DNA of 64,000 nt from Chara braunii (lineage: Eukaryota; Streptophyta; Charophyceae; Charales; Characeae): positions 1,709,874-1,773,873 of the forward strand of contig BFEA01000101.1 in assembly GCA_003427395.1 (NCBI GenBank), given 5' to 3'. The first letter of the stretch is position 1. The number at the start of each line of letters is the position of its first letter. Positions 1 to 9,109 of the stretch are shown one piece after another. The position numbers were made by a program, and so were the translations under genes. The notes under the pieces are model-generated. The model was given only the letters and a program-made list of their open reading frames with translations. It was not told where the DNA came from and ran no database searches.

Positions 1-205
1 CGGAGCCTCGCTCCTCTTACCACCTAGTATATATGTTAACATGGCGATAAGGCAGACTTCTTAGAGCCTCGTTTCTCTTATCGCCTAGTATATAAGAGTA
101 TGGTGGTAAGGCAAGTTTCACGGAGCCTCGCTCCTCTTACCACCTAGTATACATGTAAGTATGGTGATAAGGCAGACTTCTTAGAGCCTCGCTTCTCTTA
201 TCGCC
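1..205 (-). repeat. ~60-bp hairpin tandem array (type H3), truncated by window edge
   Basis: Units contain a 9-bp stem around a ~25-nt loop with GGCAGRCTTCTTAGAGCC-like sequence. Stems are GGCGATAAG (43-51) with CTTATCGCC (77-85), GGTGGTAAG (102-110) with CTTACCACC (136-144), and GGTGATAAG (163-171) with CTTATCGCC (197-205, one G-T wobble). A half unit ends at 24. Stem sequence changes between neighbours while pairing is kept. The same array flanks the gap at 56546-57164. Strand is given in the retroelement sense. Confidence 0.85.
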
Positions 206-748
206 CAATATATACAATATTATCAATGCCCAGTCTCAGTCCTGGATCATCCAAAAGCCTTTAGGACTATATAGGTGGGTCACACGGGACTTGCACCTCA
301 TGTCCTAAATCCATCCAGTTGATGCTTAGCTGAGTTAGCCTGGATCTTGTAGTACATAGATATGGGTTAGTCGTGGGATAAGTATATTCGAGGCAATTCA
401 TCATATCAAAAGGTTATGTCACTCGCAAGCCTGTCAACGCACTCATGGTTCCCAACTTTTTATCTCCTGATCAGGTGACTTATAAGCGAAGGAATACTGG
501 CAGAAGTTGATCCCCCTTGTCCATCATATCTCAAAAGAAACATTCACATAGCGAGACAGTGACTCGACAGTTCTTGTTCTCACTATGTCTATCAACATCG
601 TTTAGACTTTCCCAGACAGATCATGTTTCCCTTCCCTTACTCAAGCATTATCGCTTGCCTTTCTGTCATCGGGTTTGGCCCTGAAGGATCTCTGACTCAA
701 CGTACTTTCTTTACTAACACAGTCATAGGTAGTTGCCAAAAGGTTGTC

Positions 749-776
749 GATTTAGGGTTTAGGGTTTAAGGTTTAT
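749..776 (+). repeat. interstitial TTTAGGG-type repeat (copy A)
   Basis: About three degenerate TTTAGGG units lie just before the conserved hairpin box. The matching position in B (58120-58144) is a cleaner 3.5-unit run. It is embedded in the duplicated LTR sequence, so it is not a chromosome end. Confidence 0.7.
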
Positions 777-819
777 GTCGATGCGCATGTACCTCCCTAT
801 TCCCTGCCTCCAGAGTTCC

Positions 820-842
820 GCCTGAACTCTTGCAGAGCTCCC
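820..842 (-). other. conserved covarying hairpin box (copy A)
   Basis: CCAGAGTTC and GAACTCTTG pair around a 5-nt CGCCT loop with one mismatch. The surrounding sequence (TTCCCTGCCTCC before, CAGAGCTCCCGCAATC after) is conserved in E1 (9020-9041), E2 (21802-21824), E3 (29658-29680) and B (58179-58201). This box marks the same LTR position in every copy. Confidence 0.7.
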
Positions 843-982
843 GCAATCGCCCTGTCACTGATCGTGTATGACTCATGCAATCGATTGCTGGCCCTTAAAT
901 TTAATTGAGGCCATGATTAATTAGTGGGAATCATGTCATCAAACAATTAAACCGAGGAGGCAGGCATCTGAGAGGACCAAAC

Positions 983-992
983 AAAGGTAAGT
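983..992 (+). promoter_or_regulatory. consensus 5' splice donor (antisense to the retroelement)
   Basis: The sequence AAAG|GTAAGT has GT at 987 and is repeated identically at 58357 in copy B. No acceptor or exon has been established, so use as a splice site is inferred from sequence alone. Confidence 0.35.
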
Positions 993-1206
993 ACGGAGAA
1001 GGATGAAGGAGGTGGACACTTATCGCAAAAGGATAGTGTCACCTCCCTCTCCAATGCCCCATGCTTTGTCTTCATCTCTGACCTTGTATGATGTCTAATG
1101 ATAGCAATAGTAACTATTAAGGGTAGCAGAAATAATCAAGCAATAACAATTGAAATAATAAAAATAATAAAATAAATAAAATAATAATAACAATAATAAC
1201 GATAAT

Positions 1207-2433
1207 AATGAGTGTAGGTAACCCACGGAATGTGACTCAGGTTTTCCTCAGATAACGGGGAATCTCTCTTCCACTTGTTCTGGACGACTGAAGTGGAGGG
1301 GTGGAAGGCATGAGCCCTTTTATAGCCCTCCTTAACTAAGTATTGCCATACCGGGGTGGGGTTGCGGCCCTTCCATTCCCACTCTTGCGGGTCAAAAGGT
1401 AGGCCACCTATAGGGGTGGACATCTCATAAGAGTAGTATCCTGTGTCCTTAGACCGCACGACTCTAATTCTTGTTAAACCATTCACNGGGACTGTGCAGT
1501 CTAGTTCCTGGTTCATTTTCAGGGAGGCCCATCTCGCGCCCGGTATGTCTGGCTCGTAAGCGTGCAGCTGCACCCCTTCGTGTGTGAAATGTGACACCCT
1601 AAAGATAGTCATGGGGATTGAGTTAGGTGTGTCCTGAATGACCCAGTCGGGGCCGCGCAGCACCGACCCTTCTTGCAAAGTAATTACCNACTGAGGTGGG
1701 ACAGCCATTTGTAGCTGTTGCAATTTGCGCTGGCTCCCTTTGATGTGTTTGAGGGTGTGACGCAGCTGCTGCGCCGACTTCCATGTACCCTCCTGGCTGT
1801 CCCACAAGTCTCCCAGGGTGTAAATTCCGTTTCGCACCCATGATAGCCAGTGGGAGTTTGTGGTGAGGGAGAAGGGTCTCCCATTGCTGTCGAGGATAAA
1901 TGGGTTTCTAGACAGTGGCTGTCGCCAAATTTCCTGCCACCTAAGCGGAGGGGACTTCTTGGTTGGCCCCATGTTCCTCCATAACTCCAGCATCGATGGC
2001 CAAAGAGGNTCGTTTTTCANGTCCCATCTTACACTCTTTCGGTGCGACCCATCCCTTTTGTGCCGCAGTGGATTCGGAACGGACCAGGCCTTGTTGCTGA
2101 GCCAGGAGAGGGGATGAACCGGGCGGTCAGGGTGGGATGGAGGGGCCAGGTGCGCCAGTTGGATGTGTGCCAAGTGCAGCCNTGACACATCATTTGCTAA
2201 CAGGAGGCGTATGACCACCTTGAACATCAGGGCTCTGATCTCATCCCCNGGGTCTAGGATGCCNAATCCTCCCACCTTCTTCGGTTGTGCGACATATTTT
2301 CATGCAACCCTTTTGATACAACGGGTGAGCTCGTGGTCGTTCCTCCAGAGGTAGGCTGCCAGTGTCGCACGCAGGTGTGCAAGTTGTTTTTCAGGGATCT
2401 CCCAAAAGACAATCTTGTACCTCTCTATTTCTA
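1207..2433 (-). pseudogene. non-LTR retrotransposon (LINE) ORF2, C-terminal fragment
   Basis: The minus-strand frame reads like the region C-terminal to the reverse-transcriptase core of L1-type LINE ORF2 proteins. Near its start it has KVGGFGILD followed by GDEIRALMFKVVIRLLLA, and later NGIYTLGDLWDSQEGTWKS. The frame can be followed upstream of the first Met (2275) to about 2433 (ERYKIVFWEIP), crossing one in-frame TGA at 2300-2302. No FADD/YADD catalytic motif or endonuclease domain is present, so the element is 5' truncated or was captured in part. The 3' end runs into the (TAA)n tract near 1207 without an obvious own stop codon. Ambiguous bases occur at 1487, 1689, 2009, 2020, 2182, 2250 and 2264. 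Family assignment is by recognition of motifs only. Confidence 0.7.
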
Positions 2434-2453
2434 TATGAATATTCTGAATTTTT

Positions 2454-2658
2454 ATANNTTAACTTTATTGATAATTTACTTTCACTAAATTATTCCAACC
2501 TAGTTCATGAAGGCTCTNATTTCTTCTTAAAGGACGAGTCACTAATTCAAGTATATCTCTAGCATTTGTAAATCCATGAATTTGAGCANAAGTAAATTCT
2601 ACTGACCATTTAGTACTAATTCCCCTAGCTTCTAGAGGATTCGCATGAGCCATGCNAA
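2454..2658 (-). other. AT-rich ORF fragment of unknown origin
   Basis: An open minus-strand frame of about 65 codons extends from about 2668 (VVHHF before MAHANPLEARG) to a TAA at about 2465. Composition is much more AT-rich than the flanks, and the peptide (for example FTNARDILELVTRPLRR) has ordinary amino-acid use with few low-complexity traits. I do not recognise the protein. It abuts the LINE fragment and contains ambiguous bases at 2457-2458, 2518, 2588 and 2656. It could be an organellar or foreign fragment, or a gap-filling error. Confidence 0.35.
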
Positions 2659-2719
2659 AATGGTGGACAACACTGCATTATTTATTGCCAGAGCTCTTCC
2701 TACGAGCGATGTATGTAGG

Positions 2720-3298
2720 CCGTCTCACTTAGCGAGTCTTTGTAAGGCTGTCTGAACAAGCGCTGGCCAGCGCTCACGCGCTCACGGGCGAGCTGGAAGG
2801 AGCAGGCAGCCATAGGCGAGCTGCGCTGCTGTATGCTGGATGGGGCGCATGGTGGTCCTTGGGTGCATGTGGCATCTGTGAGTTGGGGATCAAGGTTGTG
2901 AGTGATACGAGAGACATACCTGGTGCTTGAGGCGAACGGCATTGGCCGAGATCTGGTCGTACTTCGGGAAGCTGTTGACGGCATCCTAGATAGGCTAGAT
3001 AGGATCCTGCCATCTGTAGTCTGGGCACCGAGCGTCAGATAGGATATCGACATTGGTTCTTCGTTGATGATGATGAGACTATTCCAGCATTGTCAATTAT
3101 GAGCTTTTGCTGTGCTCTTATTTGGTAAAACTTGTGATGCAATTCTGCCATTGGTTTGAGGTCACGACTATCTGGTCTCATGTGTATGATGCTGTTTGAT
3201 TTCTGAAGTTCGCTATCGCTCATTTTCCTTGCAATTTGGTATCGGAGCTGTGGTACGTTGCGCNCACCCGGCGCTTGTCTTCTGCCTATGCGGTACAT
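2720..3298 (-). repeat. dispersed repeat R, copy 1
   Basis: This is the reverse complement of sequence also found at 16572-17010 and 61648-62100. The shared core includes GTGCTCGGCGCCCAGACTAC-like sequence and a splice-donor-like CAGGTATG where the other copies have CAGGTAAG. In this copy a minus-strand frame stays open from about 3220 to 3035 (MSDSELQKSNSIIHM onward), whereas the other copies carry stops at the same place. Function unknown. Confidence 0.65.
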
Positions 3299-3611
3299 GC
3301 ATGCGGTATGCTAGGCGAGCTACCGTAGGGAGTGTGTAGTGAGGAGGGCAAAGGCAAGTAGACGACCCAGGTGGAGAGGGGATCGCNAGGAAGGCTACCG
3401 TGTGTATATTGGGTGTTCGCCGTGTGATGANAACTATCTGATATGTGATTGATGCTGAGGTGGAATGGTGGTGTAATGCTGGTTGTGCCAAAGCANCNAT
3501 TGGTCATCACAATCGGCATCATGTCATCTGGTGAGAATATCTGTGGTTGGGGGCAGCTATTTTGAGGTACGTTGCACCTAACCTTATCTACCCTCTTCGA
3601 CACTTCTTACC

Positions 3612-3787
3612 GTGAGGATGTGCGTTCTGTCTTGAGAGTCCTCTCATGTGAGGAGTCAGGCGCGCTCAACCTTGAGAGTCGCCAGTGTTCACGTGGAGCA
3701 CCTGGAAGGAGAGAGGGCGGTGCTATCTGAAGGGCCCGGACGAAGCACTGGGTCACAGTCACCATGCCAACCCACCGAGGGTAGAGC
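3612..3787 (+). repeat. 176-bp direct repeat, left copy (adapter-flanked, likely artefact)
   Basis: Identical to 3826-4001 and separated from it only by the transposase adapter at 3788-3825. The identity and the adapter together mean the pair is almost certainly one genomic sequence represented twice. Confidence 0.95.
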
Positions 3788-3825
3788 CTGTCTCTTATAC
3801 ACATCTAGATGTGTATAAGAGACAG
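3788..3825. other. Nextera mate-pair junction adapter (assembly artefact)
   Basis: CTGTCTCTTATACACATCT followed immediately by AGATGTGTATAAGAGACAG. These are the two 19-bp Tn5 mosaic ends placed head to head, exactly the internal junction left in circularised Nextera mate-pair libraries. It is a library sequence, not biology. Confidence 0.98.
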
Positions 3826-4001
3826 GTGAGGATGTGCGTTCTGTCTTGAGAGTCCTCTCATGTGAGGAGTCAGGCGCGCTCAACCTTGAGAGTCGCCAGT
3901 GTTCACGTGGAGCACCTGGAAGGAGAGAGGGCGGTGCTATCTGAAGGGCCCGGACGAAGCACTGGGTCACAGTCACCATGCCAACCCACCGAGGGTAGAG
4001 C
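3826..4001 (+). repeat. 176-bp direct repeat, right copy
   Basis: Second copy of 3612-3787. It continues directly into the LTR-terminal fragment at 4008, so this copy is probably the genomic one. Confidence 0.9.
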
Positions 4002-4007
4002 ACGCTC

Positions 4008-4290
4008 TCGAGCGCATCGGTCCAGCACCGCACCAGGGCAGCGCAGGACCCTCCTGGCCTCGTCACGCAGGAGTTGGTCTAAATCCTCGTCGCAATTATA
4101 GATGGAGCTTCCGCAAGCCGCTCCGGCCGAGTGCGCCAGCCATACCTCTCGCGAGCCCCTACGACAGGATAGGGCCTACGCGAAGCACAACTTACCTCCA
4201 CCTTACGGGAGCTGTCACCTCCCTTCGATGGACGAATCCCCGCCGAGCTACCAGTCCACAGTACGAACGCTACTCGGTTGTACTAATAAT
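4008..4290 (-). mobile_element. LTR U5-end fragment
   Basis: Starts TCGAGCGCATCGG and follows the sequence of the E1 (5464) and E3 (38596) LTR ends, including the CCCCTACGACAGGATAGGGCC segment and the GAGCTGTCACC segment. It breaks off at 4290 into a (TAA)n tract. No PBS lies beside it, so it is a detached piece of the family. Confidence 0.8.
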
Positions 4291-4352
4291 AATACTTATA
4301 ATAACAATAATAATAATAATATCCACAATAATAATAGTAATAATAATAATAA
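4268..4352. repeat. (TAA)n-rich microsatellite
   Basis: Interrupted TAA/AAT repeats. In copy B a single such tract (58540-58660) covers the two edges of the 1213-4318 insert, so the insertion or assembly join occurred inside this microsatellite. Confidence 0.85.
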
Positions 4353-4739
4353 CGTAGGGCAATGGTGAAAACGTGAGGACGGATTGCAGACGGTGAGATC
4401 CCCTTGAAAGCCAGGAAGTCCTACTCTGACCAGAGAGTAGTAATGCACTGATGTTATATCAATCGGAATCCGATTACTTCATCGAGTTGACAATGGGAGT
4501 CTTTCCCTTGCTGCAGCCGACACGTATATCGGGGTCTTTCTTCTACTGGGCGATCGGCGCCCAGGATATTGTAGTGCTGCTTCTACCAACTCACGAACAG
4601 ACCACGCAACCGCTGACTCCTGCAAACCAAAAATGCATGATGTTGACCATGCCGCCCACTACCAAATCCAGGTACATATCTCACGACATCACCACCCCTT
4701 ATCATCTTCCTTCTTTCTCTTTCTCTTGCTCGATGTGTG

Positions 4740-5460
4740 CAGGCATCTCCGCGTTCCACGGTATGTGTCAATGTGCACCATACGTCTGCGTGATTCGGTC
4801 TTTCCGTGCATCACAGCATTTGGGTGCATCATAGTCTGTCTTACCCTGTATGTCACAGCCTGTGTCCTACGGTATACGTCACAGTCTGCGTTCCCTGGTA
4901 TATGTCACGATCTGTGTTCCCTGGTTTGTCTGACTCAGACAGTTTGACCCGGACTGTTCTTCAGTCTATCTGTTTCAATCCTAGGTTTATGTAGATGTAT
5001 GAGCTTGTCTTTAGAAGCGCAACCGCATTGTGTCAGTTGTACACCCCCATGCAGTCAACGGTATCTTCTTGGTTTGTCCAGGCTTAATCAGGCAAGTACT
5101 GTGGACACTCAGGGTCGATGGAAAGGACAGCCTTGTACCAATCAGAAGTATAAACCAAGATGCAGCGTCAGGCCATTCATTCATCCCTTCGTAAGCCATG
5201 CGTAAAAGCTGCTACAGCGGCCTGTGCTACGGTGGTCTGCAGGAGCCCGGAGACGAAGAGGGCAAGAGAGAAGGAACATAGCATAGTGATAGGGTAGTTG
5301 CGGCAATAGCCTCCATAGTTGGAGTTAGTGTGTAGTGTGCGTATGTGTTTCCCTGTGCGCATCACTGTGCGTGTGACTATGCCACCGACTGGGTACACCT
5401 GCGTCGCTGTATACAGCTGTGTCACTGTGTACAACTGTATCCCTGTGTAGATCTGCGTCA
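4740..5460 (+). repeat. degenerate GTGTCAC/CTGTGT minisatellite region
   Basis: Imperfect 20-24-bp units based on TGTGTCACNNTGTACANC recur in 4740-4990 and 5340-5460. They continue after E1 (14729-15120) and in B (59040-60130). ORFs that read as CVQLCH or VSLCTT repeats are by-products of this repeat. Confidence 0.75.
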
Positions 5461-5463
5461 CGG
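5460..5463. repeat. target-site duplication of E1, left
   Basis: ACGG directly precedes the TG of E1 and is repeated at 14729-14732. The uninterrupted site in copy B has a single ACGG at 59762-59765. Confidence 0.85.
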
Positions 5464-6124
5464 TGTCGAGCGCATCGGCCCCGCACGAGACCCTCCCAAC
5501 CGCGTCACGCAAGATTTGGCAGGTTTTGTCGCGGAAGAGCGTGTTTGCCGCTCCGGCCGAGTGCGTCAGCCGTACCTCTCACGCGCCCCTACGACAGGAC
5601 AGGGCCACGCGAGGCACCGCTACCTCCACCAGCAGGAGCTGTCACGATCCCCTTGGTGGGCATATCCCCGCCAAGCTATTGAACCACATGCAATGGATTT
5701 TATAATGCAATTGCAGAGGTGGCCCAGCTGAGGGTGTTTCTCGTTCGTTGTAGCATAGGGGGTACGCGCGGTCGAACTCCCAAAATCGAACCCTTACGCG
5801 AATCGACGTACTGGGAGGCTGAGGTCCCAAACGCGACTCGATGTCGGTCTACTAGGACGCATCCTACGTACCACGCATTACACCACAACACTCACAAACA
5901 CGGAGGGACACAAAACAAACCACACAACAACACAACAACACTCCTAGTCCCTTCAGTCCTGACCCATAATCCTTTGCAGCGAGAATCAGATAGGTATCAC
6001 ACGCTGAACTTTCATATAGGAGTCGCGCGAGCGAATGACTTCCTCATATTGACCAACCATGCGGGCATGTGCGAACATTTGCACTGATGGAGCGCTATGT
6101 AGTACTCATAAGCGCGCGATCCTC

Positions 6125-6345
6125 GATAGTCTCGAGGTCACTTTCGACACTCAAGTGTCGGCTAATACGCGCCTTGAGGGGTTAATCTCCCGGCGCTAGA
6201 CAACCGTTATGTGCGGTTGAAGACCACACACTCTTCTGCACCCTATGCAGAGGGGTTGAGTAGATAGCTCTAAGCTGTCGTGGCAGTCAAATATCAAAGG
6301 GTTTGACTTTGACGGCTGTCACGGACTACAACGTCCAACCGTATT
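6125..6345 (-). other. multi-hairpin domain, copy 1
   Basis: Successive short stems are visible: GACACT/AGTGTC (near 6149), CAACCG/CGGTTG (near 6201), CTGCA/TGCAG (near 6236) and a GTCAAA/TTTGAC pair (near 6300). The same series occurs at 39300-39560 and, inverted, at 24470-24725, with sequence changes inside the stems. A structured RNA domain near the U5 end of the LTR is inferred. Confidence 0.6.
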
Positions 6346-6842
6346 AACTCTAAGAAGCAAAAGATAACAGGGGATCTCCCTGTTCTCTCAGTGCAAAACT
6401 TACCTAATCACTACGGACTGTCTCACGGGGTCGTGCGGACACAAGGAAACAAGATATAAAAGTTATGAGATAGGAGACGATCACTCTCACAATCATGATG
6501 CGGCTTCCCTCAAACATGTATATACATATATAATCATACGCAAAGCCAAATCTGAACTTCAATTCACAGAACATACCTGTAATCACATCAAAATCCACAT
6601 CGACAAAGCACACACTACACAGGGTCAACTTTAACCGTTCTTCGAGCTCACACTCCTCGCTTTAGCCATACAAGCCTCACTCTTTGTGCAACTCTCAAAA
6701 TGACATACTCAACATCTTTATTAAATGACCATTCAATTAAAGTCCGGGTAAAAATAGAACAAAACAACACAAAACACAGGGATAAAACCTTTTTAGGTTG
6801 AGTAGCAAGAGTGGATTAGAGTTGAGCCGGAAACCGACCTGT

Positions 6843-6862
6843 TATCAAAAGATAACAGAAGA
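6843..6862 (-). other. conserved CTGTTATC hairpin, E1
   Basis: CTGTTATC-AAAA-GATAACAG is a perfect 8-bp stem with a 4-nt loop. Equivalents are in E2 (23932-23950), E3 (40032-40050) and E4 (55810-55829), each preceded by CGACC or followed by CGG in the corresponding orientation. Confidence 0.65.
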
Positions 6863-7020
6863 TGATCTTTGTAGGATCAGCTTGAAACTAGTCAAGCCTT
6901 GAATCAATCTGAATAAAGGTGACCTGCAATGCAGCATAGGCCAGTACCCAAGTCATGCTTGAGTGATCAAGAAATGATCCTACCTTTCTAACTAACCTCT
7001 GATATCTATCTAAAAATACA

Positions 7021-7240
7021 TAAAATTTCGGCAGCATATCCCCTAAACAGGATGGATTGCTAAATCTTTCCCAGCTGAAAATACTCTAACTCTCTAAAAA
7101 TTCTGCAAAATTTCGGCAGCGCTTCCCGTAGGAAAAAGTGTCTTCCCAGAATTTCTACAAGTCCAAAAATGACTAACTCTTTCGGATTTGTAGAAATTTC
7201 AGCAGCGCTTCCCGCAGGAAAAGTGGGCTACCAAGATTTA
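7021..7240 (-). repeat. GCAGCGCTTCCCG tandem units, E1
   Basis: Three ~90-bp units centred on AAATTTCGGCAGCGCTTCCCG (near 7028, 7110 and 7200). Related units are at 23370-23650, 27730-28240 and 40335. Confidence 0.75.
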
Positions 7241-7624
7241 TACAAAGCCGAAAACAAAAATGCAAGACAAAACTATACCTGGGGCTAACTTCTGACACCT
7301 GCTTGATAACTTAGGCTCAACATTAGTCTGCATGCCCTCTGAGTGAGACCATGAGCCAATGCAGATCCTAACCCTCAGCAGAGTCGGTCCTATCTCATCC
7401 CAAGCTTCCCTCCCATCATCCATCTTACCTATCTATGATTCCAACACTTGGCGAGCATCTACAACAACTACTCTATCAAAGAGAATACCCCCGAGATGAC
7501 CTTCAAACACATGCATAGGTGAGTGCAACATCTCTCACCAACCCTCAGGTTTTTTTTCCAGGTCACATAGTTCGTTCAAAAACCCTCATTATTCCTTTTT
7601 TACCCTTCCTTACATAAGACATAG

Positions 7625-8785
7625 GGTCAGCCAACCCAACTCATGGATGTGACTGACCTGCCAATTTATATAACTAGGCCACACCAACTTATGGTGTGAC
7701 CAGTTTCTGCAAAACGATCGACATAAGGCGTATGACCGGCCGCACCAACTTATGGTGAGGCTGGTCAACCTGAACGTTCAGCATACACATAGAACTGAAC
7801 CCCCTCAACTTATGAGGGGTCAGCCTATGCCTAAACAACAACAAAAGGCATATGACCAAACACAACAACTTATGTTGTGCCTAACCAACCCATACAGTGA
7901 CATATAGCATACGACCAGGCTACCCAACTCATGAGTAGTCTAGCCTCGCCCAAACAACAACAAGCGCGTATGACCGAACGGCCCGCAACTTATGCGTTCA
8001 TCCGGCCTCCGCAACACAACTACATCAATAGATAAGTTTCACAATCAGATTCCGTCTTCAGACGAGTGACCAGGTCACCTCAACTCATGAGGATCCCCAC
8101 CCAAACGTCAGATATGTTTAGAAAAGGAAAATAGCCAGACTTTATATATCTCTCTACTTCCGTGTTATCAAGGACATAGGGCCAACTACCCAACTTATGG
8201 GTGAGTCAGCCTGCCCATAGTTACCACACCATTTTGTATTATTCATCTTCTTTCCCTCTGCTTTGTCTGCTTCCGGCTTATATGGCCGGATCTCCCAACT
8301 TATGGCGTCCAACCTGCCATGAATATACATAATAAATAATGTATCACTTTGTATACTTCGATTCTCTTAGTGATGGCGGCTCATGATTTGACCACACCAA
8401 CTTATGGTGTAAGTAGTCTCGCCTGAAACAAATAAAGCAAAAGACTGGGTCACACTAACTTATGGTGTGGTGAACTTTTGCCTAACAATTGACGTAAGGC
8501 GTATGATCGGGCTCCACAAACTTATGGTGAGACTGGTCAGCCTAAACTTTCGGCATACACAAAAAACTGGATTATCTCAACTTATGAGGAACCCAACCTT
8601 TGCCTGAACAAACGACGAAAGGCATATGACCAAACACAACAACTTATGTTGTGCCTGACCAGCCCATACAGTGACATATAGCATAGAACTAGGCTACCCA
8701 ACTTATGGGTAAACTACCTTGTCAAATAACAAGTAAAACAAGTGCGAAAGACTGAGTAGCCTGCAACTTATGCGTTCGCCTAGCC
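7625..8785 (-). repeat. constant-loop, variable-stem hairpin array (loop AACTTAT), 17 units
   Basis: The loop AACTTAT (sometimes AACTCAT) recurs about every 70 bp with different flanking arms. Examples: GGTCAG 7625/CTGACC 7653; CACACC/GGTGTG near 7680; GACCGGCC 7734/GGCTGGTC 7759 plus CACC/GGTG; CCCCTC 7801/GAGGGG 7814; CACAAC 7861/GTTGTG 7874; AGGCTA 7917/TAGCCT 7941; CCTC 8078/GAGG 8089; ACCC 8188/GGGT 8199; ACACC 8394/GGTGT 8406; CACAC 8451/GTGTG 8465; CACAAC 8635/GTTGTG 8648; TACCC 8695/GGGTA 8707. A ~280-bp stretch is duplicated (7730-8000 resembles 8500-8790). Units near 8290 and 8770 pair poorly. Confidence 0.85.
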
Positions 8786-9019
8786 TCCACAACATATTTG
8801 ACAGCTTTGTGTTTTCTGACTTCACACTGATAATCTTGATTATACCAATACATATCTGTCAGTTTACTTTGCAAATCATTGTCCTGAATTCAAACAAGCA
8901 AGGAAATACAGTTATCTTTTCCAGTCATACTTACAGTCAGGTCAATAGCAATAGGATAATATAGTTTAGTGATAAGATCACACGCGTAAATCGAGGGTTA
9001 TACCTGAAGTTCCCTGCCT

Positions 9020-9041
9020 CCAGAACCCCACCTGGGCTCCG
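9020..9041 (-). other. conserved covarying hairpin box, E1
   Basis: CCAGAACCC pairs in part with GGGCTCCG around CACCT. Context TTCCCTGCCTCC and CAGAGCTCCCGCAATCAGTGG is shared with the other LTR copies. The loop-proximal pairs are CCC/GGG here and TTC/GAA in copy B. Confidence 0.55.
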
Positions 9042-9109
9042 TCAGAGCTCCCGCAATCAGTGGGGCGAACCTCCCACAGAGGCCTTGGTGCGGACCTACG
9101 GGTTGCAAT

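Noticed and set aside
7625-8785. CRISPR-like array
   Set aside because: Regularly spaced short repeats suggested a CRISPR at first, but the repeats are hairpins with variable arms, spacers are irregular and partly duplicated, no cas genes exist and the genome is eukaryotic.
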